This document shows, one piece after another, positions 17,673 to 24,756 of a DNA stretch of 38,490 bases. The position numbers were made by a program, and so were the translations under genes. Positions within the stretch are counted from its first letter, which is position 1. Each line of letters opens with the position of its first letter. The DNA is from Bacteroidales bacterium (lineage in GTDB: Bacteria > Bacteroidota > Bacteroidia > Bacteroidales > UBA932), in NCBI GenBank assembly GCA_029098505.1, contig JAQXOE010000064.1, positions 1-38,490 of the forward strand, read 5' to 3'. The notes beneath the pieces were generated by a model that saw only the letters and a list, made by a program, of their open reading frames with translations, searched no databases and was not told the DNA's origin.

Positions 17673-17680
17673 AATAACAA

Positions 17681-18151
17681 ATGTCAAAATTCGGCGGAAA
17701 TAACAATAAGAAGGACGTACCACAGCCTGGTACAGGTTCTCTTTCTGATATCGTCTTCATGCTTTTGTTCTTCTTCATGGTCACCACACAGATGCGTGAG
17801 ACTGAGAACAAGGTCATTGTAAAGATGCCTGAGGCATCAGAGGTTGCGAAACTTGAAAGAAAAGACCTTTCCTCTTACATCAATGTCGGTACTCCTACCA
17901 GAACCTATCAGGCTCAGTATGGTACTGACGCACGTATCCAGCTCAACGATTCTTTCAAGACAGTCGAGGATATCCGCGACTTCATCGCAGCTGAGCGTGA
18001 GAGTATGTCAGAGGCAGACCGTCAGTTCATGACCACAGTTCTTAGAACAGACGAAGACGTCAGAATGGGTATTGTTACAGATATTAAGCAGGAGCTCAGA
18101 CGCTGCTCCGCACTTAAGATTATGTACATGGCAAGAAGAGCTGAAAAGTAA
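17681..18151 (+). CDS. exbD: ExbD/TolR family biopolymer transport protein, second copy
   Basis: The 156-residue protein has a polar N-terminus, one membrane segment (about 21-37) with the conserved aspartate Asp23 (GSLSDIVFMLLFFFMV), and a periplasmic domain of about 115 residues. It differs clearly from the first copy, so the two may form a heteromeric ExbD pair or serve different TonB systems (inference). It is the last gene of the operon, followed by a strong terminator. Confidence 0.92.
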   Translation: MSKFGGNNNKKDVPQPGTGSLSDIVFMLLFFFMVTTQMRETENKVIVKMPEASEVAKLERKDLSSYINVGTPTRTYQAQYGTDARIQLNDSFKTVEDIRDFIAAERESMSEADRQFMTTVLRTDEDVRMGIVTDIKQELRRCSALKIMYMARRAEK

Positions 18152-18174
18152 TTTTCAGCACTCAAATACTTTAG

Positions 18175-18218
18175 AAAGAAGGCGACTGATAAGTAATTAT
18201 TGGTCGCTTTCTTTTTGT
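18175..18218 (+). terminator. Strong intrinsic terminator after the exb operon
   Basis: An 18-bp stem with three G-T wobbles (18175-18192 with 18197-18214) closes a GTAA tetraloop and ends in a T-rich tail. The core 18181-18210 is nearly identical to the hairpin after tRNA-Leu at 38312-38341. Confidence 0.9.
18181..18210 (+). repeat. Terminator-hairpin repeat, copy 1
   Basis: This 30-base core matches the reverse complement of 38312-38341 at 26 of 30 positions, and all four differences are transitions. It forms the centre of the exb operon terminator. Confidence 0.6.
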
Positions 18219-18247
18219 CTATATATGAATGGCTGGAAGCTTCGCTC

Positions 18248-18282
18248 TTGGCAAATAAATTGAAAAAGATTATATTTGCCAA
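18248..18282 (+). promoter_or_regulatory. asnS promoter covered by a perfect inverted repeat (possible operator)
   Basis: TATATTTGC at 18271-18279 is an exact -7 element, with a CTTG at 18247-18250 about 20 bases upstream as -33. A perfect 10-bp inverted repeat, TTGGCAAATA (18248-18257) and TATTTGCCAA (18273-18282), overlaps both elements with a 15-base spacer. The geometry fits a repressor operator, but no candidate regulator gene lies in the window. Confidence 0.55.
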
Positions 18283-18317
18283 GATAAAACAATAAACAAG
18301 AAGAACTTATTTTTCCC

Positions 18318-19724
18318 ATGGAAAACATTGTGAGAACCAAAGTAAAAGACCTGCTTAAAAGTGAAGCAGGGCACGATGTCCTTGCCAAAGGTTGGGTCAG
18401 GACAAAAAGAGGTAACAAGAACGTAGCGTTCATCGCTCTTAACGACGGTTCTACCATCAATAATATACAGATAGTAGTAGATAAGACGCAGTTCGAAGAT
18501 TGTGTTCTTGCCAAGATAACAACAGGAGCCTGCATTGGGGTATGCGGTAGCCTGGTGGAATCAATGGGCAGCGGACAGGCAGTTGAAATCCAAGCCAAGG
18601 AGATTGAGATTTATGGCGAGTGTGACCCTATGAGATATCCGCTTCAGAAGAAGGATACATCATTCGAGTACCTTAGAAGCGTGGCACATATGAGGATGAG
18701 GACAAACACATTCGGAGCCATACTCAGAATCCGCAACCAAATGGCCTTCGCTATCCACGAGTATTTCCACTCAAAGGGTTTCGTATATCTGAATACTCCG
18801 CTTATCACAGAATCAGACTGTGAAGGGGCCGGACAGATGTTCCAGGTAACGACACTTAATCTTGAAGAAGCGCTTCCAAGGAACAAGAAAGGCGGTATCG
18901 ATTACAGTAGCGATTTCTTTGGAAAACAGACCAGCCTTACAGTAAGCGGACAGCTTGAAGGTGAACTCGGAGCTACTGCATTGGGTGAAATTTATACTTT
19001 TGGTCCTACTTTCAGAGCAGAGAACTCAAACACTCCACGCCACCTTGCAGAGTTCTGGATGATAGAGCCTGAAATGGCATTCTATGATATTAAGGACAAT
19101 ATGGACCTCGCTGAGGACTTCATCAAGCATCTTGTTGAATATGCCCTCAAGAACTGCTATGATGACATCAAGTTCCTCAACGATAAATATGATCCTGAAC
19201 TCATCGAAAGACTTCAGAGCGTAATCGGCACTGAATTCGTAAGACTTGAATACACTGAAGGCATCAGAATACTCGAGGAAGCCGTTAAGAATGGAATAAA
19301 ATTCGAGTATCCTGTTTATTGGGGCGTGGATCTGCAGAGCGAGCACGAGAGATACCTTGTTGAACAGCATTTCAAGAAGCCTGTCATCCTCACCGGCTAT
19401 CCTAAGGAAATCAAGGCCTTCTATATGAAGCAGAACGAAGATGGCAAGACAGTCAGGGCTATGGATATACTCTTCCCGAAGATTGGCGAAATCATCGGCG
19501 GTTCAGAGAGAGAAGCTTCTCTCGAAAAACTCGAGGCTCGCATCAATGAGCTTCAGATGAGCCGTACCAACCTTGAATGGTACATTGACACAAGACGTTT
19601 CGGCTCTTGCCCTCATAGTGGCTTCGGTCTCGGTTTCGAAAGACTCCTTCTCTTCGTTACAGGTATGAGCAATATCAGGGACGTCATTCCGTTCCCACGC
19701 ACTCCAAAGAACGCTGAATTCTAA
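18318..19724 (+). CDS. asnS: Asparagine--tRNA ligase
   Basis: This 468-residue class IIb aminoacyl-tRNA synthetase has an N-terminal OB-fold anticodon-binding domain (about 1-105) and a class II catalytic core. Visible motifs are the [21 protein letters not shown] motif 2 region (232-252) and [10 protein letters not shown] motif 3 (435-444), which binds ATP. The catalytic sequence and [12 protein letters not shown] stretch favour AsnRS over AspRS. Length is normal. It has its own promoter with an inverted repeat and is followed by udk after 11 bases. Confidence 0.96.
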   Translation: MENIVRTKVKDLLKSEAGHDVLAKGWVRTKRGNKNVAFIALNDGSTINNIQIVVDKTQFEDCVLAKITTGACIGVCGSLVESMGSGQAVEIQAKEIEIYGECDPMRYPLQKKDTSFEYLRSVAHMRMRTNTFGAILRIRNQMAFAIHEYFHSKGFVYLNTPLITESDCEGAGQMFQVTTLNLEEALPRNKKGGIDYSSDFFGKQTSLTVSGQLEGELGATALGEIYTFGPTFRAENSNTPRHLAEFWMIEPEMAFYDIKDNMDLAEDFIKHLVEYALKNCYDDIKFLNDKYDPELIERLQSVIGTEFVRLEYTEGIRILEEAVKNGIKFEYPVYWGVDLQSEHERYLVEQHFKKPVILTGYPKEIKAFYMKQNEDGKTVRAMDILFPKIGEIIGGSEREASLEKLEARINELQMSRTNLEWYIDTRRFGSCPHSGFGLGFERLLLFVTGMSNIRDVIPFPRTPKNAEF

Positions 19725-19735
19725 AAAAGGCAGAT

Positions 19736-20353
19736 ATGTTAGTCATTGGAATAGCCGGCGGTTCCGGTTCAGGAAAAACAACGGTCGTAAGGGCCATAGT
19801 CGATCAGCTTAAGGATCGCGTAGTAGTTATCCCTCAGGATTCATATTACAAAGATTCAAGCCATTTAAGTGAGGAAGAAAAGAGAAGTCAGAACTTCGAT
19901 CATCCTGACTCGATTGACTTCACCCTTCTTACCGATCATCTCAAGCAGATCAAAGAGGGAAAGACCATTGAACAACCGGTTTATTCTTACGTCACCTGCT
20001 CACGTTCCAAGACAGAAACGGTTACGGTCAAGCCTGCAGATGTGATTATCATCGAAGGCATTCTGATTTTCACTTGTCCGGAATTGCGTGACCAGCTTGA
20101 CATCAAGATTTTCGTTGACGCGGATGACGATGACAGACTTATGAGGGTAATGTCGCGTGACATCATTGAACGGGGCAAAACCGTGGATTGGGTCATTGAA
20201 AGATACTCCAAGACAGTAAAGCCTATGTACCTTCAGTTCATTGAGCCAAGCAAGAGATACGCAGATATCATCATTCCTCAAGGAGGACACAATAAGGTAG
20301 CCATAGACATAATTTCAGCTACCATAGAAAAGTCACTCAACGCCAATAAATAA
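19736..20353 (+). CDS. udk: Uridine/cytidine kinase
   Basis: The 205-residue P-loop kinase has Walker A GGSGSGKTT (residues 8-16), the PQDSYYKD substrate-binding segment, FDHPDSIDF, VIIIEGIL (Walker B region) and the lid element RDIIERGKT. It phosphorylates uridine and cytidine with ATP or GTP in pyrimidine salvage. Length and motifs are typical. It lies between asnS and the TonB-like gene with 11-base gaps on both sides, consistent with one transcript. Confidence 0.95.
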   Translation: MLVIGIAGGSGSGKTTVVRAIVDQLKDRVVVIPQDSYYKDSSHLSEEEKRSQNFDHPDSIDFTLLTDHLKQIKEGKTIEQPVYSYVTCSRSKTETVTVKPADVIIIEGILIFTCPELRDQLDIKIFVDADDDDRLMRVMSRDIIERGKTVDWVIERYSKTVKPMYLQFIEPSKRYADIIIPQGGHNKVAIDIISATIEKSLNANK

Positions 20354-20364
20354 TTATCACGCCC

Positions 20365-21081
20365 TTGAAACGACTCTCGAAGGAAGATAAGGCAGGATTG
20401 TACATCACCGTGATTATTCATCTCACGGTGATTATTATATTGTTGGCCAGTCAGCTCGGAGTCCAGATTCAGAAGGAAAACTCCTTCGTGCTGGATTTCA
20501 GCAAGCAGGAGGAGATCGAAAAGCTGGAAAAAGAACTCAAGTTCAAGGAAGAAGTCAGCAAGCGCATTGACGAGCTCATTTCGGAAAACGGCGGAAGTAC
20601 GCCCGTGAGGAATGTAATCGTGGACAGAGGCGCATTGAAAGACGATAGGGGCACTGATGCCGACCAACTCTATAAAGACGCTGAGAGGCTCCAGAATGAG
20701 CTTGACAAGACATTCAGCCAAAGCAACTCTCCTGACGAAGAGGTTTATATCCCGACAAAAAAGCAGGACAACAAGAAAAAAGAAAAGGAACAGAACTATT
20801 CCGGTCCTTCTGTAGTTTCATACAGCCTTGACGGCAGAAAGGCAAGCAAGCTTCCTATACCTGCATACAGATGTATGGGCTCGGGAGAAGTCACCGTCAT
20901 CATTACAGTTGATAATGCAGGCAATGTCATTATGGCGAAGATAGATGAGGCATCATCAAGCTCCGATACCTGTTTGAGGAATTTCGCAATAAGAGCGGCA
21001 AGATCGGCAAGATTCTCTGCCTCCCCTACCGCTCCTGCACGTCAAGTCGGAAATATTGTCTATGCGTTCATCTCACAGTAA
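20365..21081 (+). CDS. TonB-like energy transducer with TTG start
   Basis: The 238-residue protein has an N-terminal membrane anchor (about 12-31), a long charged helical periplasmic linker (40-145), and a C-terminal TonB-type domain (about 158-238, ending GNIVYAFISQ). Two cysteines (170 and 203) sit in that domain. The short linker without Pro-Lys repeats is unusual for classical TonB, so TolA-like roles remain possible. No ATG is available: an in-frame stop at 20347 and the anchor at residue 12 leave TTG at 20365 as the best start. The 3' end overlaps the convergent protease gene by 14 bases. Confidence 0.78.
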   Translation: MKRLSKEDKAGLYITVIIHLTVIIILLASQLGVQIQKENSFVLDFSKQEEIEKLEKELKFKEEVSKRIDELISENGGSTPVRNVIVDRGALKDDRGTDADQLYKDAERLQNELDKTFSQSNSPDEEVYIPTKKQDNKKKEKEQNYSGPSVVSYSLDGRKASKLPIPAYRCMGSGEVTVIITVDNAGNVIMAKIDEASSSSDTCLRNFAIRAARSARFSASPTAPARQVGNIVYAFISQ

Positions 21082-22669
21082 TGATTTCGTGCGGTTTCAA
21101 AGCTTCCTGGAAAGCAGTATCTATGTCCAGGAACATATGATAGTAAGCATTGTCCCCAAGCTTTGAATATCGGCCTACCAAGGCTCTTACCTGAGGCATA
21201 ATGTAATCGCGGGTCTCATCCCACTCCTCCTTCGTTTTCGGAGCAAGTCCGTCCTTCTTTTTGGCAAAGTTAAGGAAGAGCGTTTCCAGTGATGCTGAAT
21301 CAAGGTACTTGATGAGTGAATCATAATTGTCAATAGCCGACAGTTCAGCCTTGTGTCCATCAAAGTAGGCAGATGCAAAACGCATAGTCGTAGCCTTATT
21401 GCCGCAGTCTATATAGAAGCGTGTGGCCTTGGTGGTATCGATAGGTACGAACACATCTGGGATAATGCCTCCGCCTCCATAGACGCGTCTGCCGCCGACT
21501 GTATAGAATATATCGGACTTATCGACCTTCATACTGTCAGCCACAGTAAGTTCACCATCATTGTACCTTTTTAAGATATCATATTGATAATCATCAGAAT
21601 ATGGTTTCTGTATGCATCTTCCGGAAGGTGTATAGAATCTGGCAACAGTGATACGCACGCCTGAGCCGTCTGTAAAGAACACAGGTTCCTGGACGAGTCC
21701 CTTACCGTAGGAACGACGACCCACTATCACTCCCCTGTCATTGTCCTGGATAGCTCCGGCAAAGATTTCGCTGGATGAAGCAGAAGCCTCATTGATCAGA
21801 ACGGTAAGTTTTACACCCTTGAGCAAGCCCCGACCGTCAGCCTTATACTCCTCACGCTTGCGATGAAGGCCCTCCATATAGACTATATCGTCCCCTTTTT
21901 CAAGGAACATATTGGAAAGCATCAAGGCCTGATCAAAAAATCCTCCGGTATTGTCTCTGAGATCGAAAATAAGGTTCTCCATACCCTGAGCAAGGAGATT
22001 GAGACCGGAACTCATTACCTCAGAATAGGTATTTCTCGAGAATTTGGACAGTCTGATATAACCCGTGCTGTCATTCACCATAAAGGCAGCATCTACACAA
22101 TGAACAGGAATCTTGCCTCTCGTGATTTCGAAAGGAATGATTTCATCGCCGCGCTTGACCTTGACATTGACCTTGGTCCCTGCCGGTCCCTTCATCCTGC
22201 GGACCATACTGTCCTGTGGGAATTTGACTCCGGCAATCACCTTGTCATCGACCTGAATCAGACGGTCTCCGGCCTGCAATCCAATCTTCTCCGAAGGGCC
22301 ACCGGGAATGACCTCGAGCACTATTGCCGTATCGTTCGGAACATTGAACTGAATGCCTATTCCGTCAAAATTGCCAGCAAGCTCAGATTCAGACTCCTCC
22401 AGATCTGCAGGCGGCATATAAATCGAATGCGGGTCGAGTTTTGACAATGCAGCATTGACAGCAGCATCAGAAACGCTGCTATAGTCGACAGAATCGACAT
22501 ACATCTCATCGATTTTCTGAAGAATGAGATTCAACTTTCTCCAGTTTGTATACTCTGAACGGAGTTTTGCTTTGTTGTCAATGGCCTTCTGCACGGTAAG
22601 GACCAGCAGTGCTCCGACCACTACGCCGAGCACCGCTATCCATACGGACGAGATTCTTTTTTCACTCAT
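21068..22669 (-). CDS. S41 family carboxy-terminal processing protease (CtpA/Prc type)
   Basis: From the ATG at 22669 the protein has 533 residues. It contains an N-terminal signal anchor (about 8-27), a PDZ domain (about 98-180; GDRLIQVDDKV) and an S41 catalytic domain with a Ser-Lys dyad. The expected serine is in ASASSSEIF (Ser298), and the lysine is 25 residues later in RRSYGKGLVQ (Lys323). Such proteases trim or degrade envelope proteins from their C-terminus in the periplasm. The start overlaps the dCMP deaminase stop by 8 bases (ATGAGTGA), so translation is coupled. A TTG at 22687 would extend it by six residues but is less likely. It is the last gene of the 27006-21068 operon. Confidence 0.92.
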   Translation of the reverse strand: MSEKRISSVWIAVLGVVVGALLVLTVQKAIDNKAKLRSEYTNWRKLNLILQKIDEMYVDSVDYSSVSDAAVNAALSKLDPHSIYMPPADLEESESELAGNFDGIGIQFNVPNDTAIVLEVIPGGPSEKIGLQAGDRLIQVDDKVIAGVKFPQDSMVRRMKGPAGTKVNVKVKRGDEIIPFEITRGKIPVHCVDAAFMVNDSTGYIRLSKFSRNTYSEVMSSGLNLLAQGMENLIFDLRDNTGGFFDQALMLSNMFLEKGDDIVYMEGLHRKREEYKADGRGLLKGVKLTVLINEASASSSEIFAGAIQDNDRGVIVGRRSYGKGLVQEPVFFTDGSGVRITVARFYTPSGRCIQKPYSDDYQYDILKRYNDGELTVADSMKVDKSDIFYTVGGRRVYGGGGIIPDVFVPIDTTKATRFYIDCGNKATTMRFASAYFDGHKAELSAIDNYDSLIKYLDSASLETLFLNFAKKKDGLAPKTKEEWDETRDYIMPQVRALVGRYSKLGDNAYYHMFLDIDTAFQEALKPHEIITVR

Positions 22670-23075
22670 AACTGTCCTGTTTTTCAACTATTACACCGGC
22701 TTTTCTCAACAGGTCGATACCATCCGTGAGCCTGTATTCATCACGATAGACGACCCTTTTGATTCCGGCCTGGATTATAAGTTTTGAACATTCGATACAA
22801 GGAGAAGCGGTTACATACAGGGTCGCACCTTCGCTGCTGTTTCCGGACTTGGCCACTTTTGTTATCGCATTGGCCTCAGCATGAAGCACATAGGGTTTGG
22901 TAACCCCATTTTCATCCTCACACTGGTTCTCGAAACCGGATGGAGTGCCATTATAGCCGTCGGAAATAATCATTCTGTCCTTGACCAGCAAGGCACCTAC
23001 CTGGCGTCTTTTACAGTAGGAATTCTTGGCCCATACACCGGCCATCTCAATGTACCGTTCGTCAAACTTATTCAT
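22662..23075 (-). CDS. Deoxycytidylate (dCMP) deaminase, ComEB type
   Basis: The 137-residue zinc enzyme has the cytidine-deaminase-superfamily signature: HAEANA (His65, catalytic Glu67) and PCIEC (Cys93 and Cys96). It converts dCMP to dUMP, feeding thymidylate synthesis. The YNGTPSGF motif is typical of dCMP deaminases. It lies 7 bases after the acyl-CoA ligase gene and overlaps the protease gene by 8 bases. Confidence 0.94.
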   Translation of the reverse strand: MNKFDERYIEMAGVWAKNSYCKRRQVGALLVKDRMIISDGYNGTPSGFENQCEDENGVTKPYVLHAEANAITKVAKSGNSSEGATLYVTASPCIECSKLIIQAGIKRVVYRDEYRLTDGIDLLRKAGVIVEKQDSYE

Positions 23076-23082
23076 TTCAATT

Positions 23083-24744
23083 CTAGTTTCTCTGATACAG
23101 GTATCTCTTTATACTCTTCTTTGGAGTTCTCTCAAAATCCTCAGGCAGGAATTCCATCTTCCTGATCTGGGCATACTTAGGCAACTCCTTATTGATTTCA
23201 GGGAGGGATGAGTTCAGGCGCTCCTTGAGCTGATCCGGATTAATGCCGTCCACACTGGCAGTGTGATAGTCAGGATATACGAGTGCAATAATGGTTCCGT
23301 GATCATCGATGACCAGCGAGTCTCCGACATAGGTCACATTGTTCACCACAGCCTCCAGCTCCTCGGGATAAATATTCTGCCCAGAAGGTCCGAGTATCAT
23401 ACACTTGCTGCGGCCTCTGAGGAAAAGATAGCCATCCTCGTCGATAACGCCCATATCACCCGTCCTGAACCAACCGTCCTCGGTAAATGACTGAGCTGTT
23501 GTCTCCTCGTTCTTGTAATAGCCGAGCATAACGTTAGGGCCCTTAACCTGAACCTCACCGGAAATATTGTGTGGATCCTCGGAATCGATACGTATCTCCA
23601 TCCAAGGAGCTGCCTTTCCGCAAGAATACAGTTTTGCCTTATCCCAATGCGCATATGCAATAATCGGAGCACACTCGGTCATACCGTATCCGACGGTATA
23701 AGGGAAGTTCATCTTCTTGAAGAAGGCCTCAACCTCAGGATTGAAAGCGGCACCTCCAAGGATAATCTCGTCAAAATTGCCACCGAAGCTCTTGATGAGC
23801 TCCGAACGCATCTTGCCAAGGATGAACTTGTCAAGGATAGGAATGCTCATAAATACACGAGTCTTGTCAATGAGAGGCTTGAGTTTGCTCTTGTAAACCT
23901 TCTCTATGATGAGAGGAACGGCAATAATGATATCCGGTTTGATATCGGCCATAGCCTGCATAATGATTTTCGGGCTTGGAACACGAGTAAGGTAGTGCAC
24001 GTGCATTCCTATGGTCATCTCGAAAATGAATTCGAATGCGAAGCCATACATATGTGCTGCAGGCAGCATCGATACCACCTGACAACCTGCCTTGAGAGAA
24101 AGTTCAGCATGCTCTGTAGCAAAAAGTATATTTGAGCATATTGCCCTATATGGAACCATTACACCCTTTGAAAAGCCTGAAGAACCGGATGTATAATTGA
24201 TAATGGCCAGTTCGTCAGCCGTATCTTCATAATAGGAAACATCGGACGGGCCGAAGTTCTCAGGATATTTCTTGCCAAAGCTCTCGTTCAGATGAGCCCT
24301 TACCTCAAAGTGAGATTCAGACTTGGCATAAATGAACTTGAAGGTGTTGACCTGGACGATTACTTCGAGACCGGGCATTTCCTCAGCCGTAAGACCTTCC
24401 CATACCATATCGTCAACAAAGAGAACCTTGGCTTCGGAATGGTTTACGAGATAATGTATATTGCCGGGCTTGAACTCGTGCAAAATAGGCACAGGAATGG
24501 CTCCATAAGTCATAGCAGCAAGAAAACTCACGCCCCAGTTGGCCTGATTCTTCGAGCATATGGCCACTTTGTCGCCCTTCTTAAGACCGCACTGCTCGAA
24601 GGCAATGTGCAGTTTGGCAATGCGGCTGGCCACTTCACCATAAGACAGGGTCACGCCCTGATAGTTTGAAAGAGCAGGTCTGTCCCAGTTCATTTTGATG
24701 CTGTCCTCCAGCATCTTGTTAACTGATTTGAATACGAACTCCAT
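23083..24744 (-). CDS. AMP-forming acyl-CoA synthetase (long-chain fatty acid--CoA ligase family)
   Basis: The 553-residue adenylate-forming enzyme has the AMP-binding P-loop YTSGSSGFSKG (184-194), the GYGMTECAP motif, DGWFRTGDMG, and the C-terminal catalytic Lys543 (RTPKKSIKR). It should activate a carboxylic acid, probably a fatty acid, to the acyl-adenylate and then the CoA thioester; chain length cannot be read from sequence. No signal peptide is seen. The gene is 12 bases downstream of the large envelope protein gene. Confidence 0.88.
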   Translation of the reverse strand: MEFVFKSVNKMLEDSIKMNWDRPALSNYQGVTLSYGEVASRIAKLHIAFEQCGLKKGDKVAICSKNQANWGVSFLAAMTYGAIPVPILHEFKPGNIHYLVNHSEAKVLFVDDMVWEGLTAEEMPGLEVIVQVNTFKFIYAKSESHFEVRAHLNESFGKKYPENFGPSDVSYYEDTADELAIINYTSGSSGFSKGVMVPYRAICSNILFATEHAELSLKAGCQVVSMLPAAHMYGFAFEFIFEMTIGMHVHYLTRVPSPKIIMQAMADIKPDIIIAVPLIIEKVYKSKLKPLIDKTRVFMSIPILDKFILGKMRSELIKSFGGNFDEIILGGAAFNPEVEAFFKKMNFPYTVGYGMTECAPIIAYAHWDKAKLYSCGKAAPWMEIRIDSEDPHNISGEVQVKGPNVMLGYYKNEETTAQSFTEDGWFRTGDMGVIDEDGYLFLRGRSKCMILGPSGQNIYPEELEAVVNNVTYVGDSLVIDDHGTIIALVYPDYHTASVDGINPDQLKERLNSSLPEINKELPKYAQIRKMEFLPEDFERTPKKSIKRYLYQRN

Positions 24745-24756
24745 AGTTTCTTTAGT

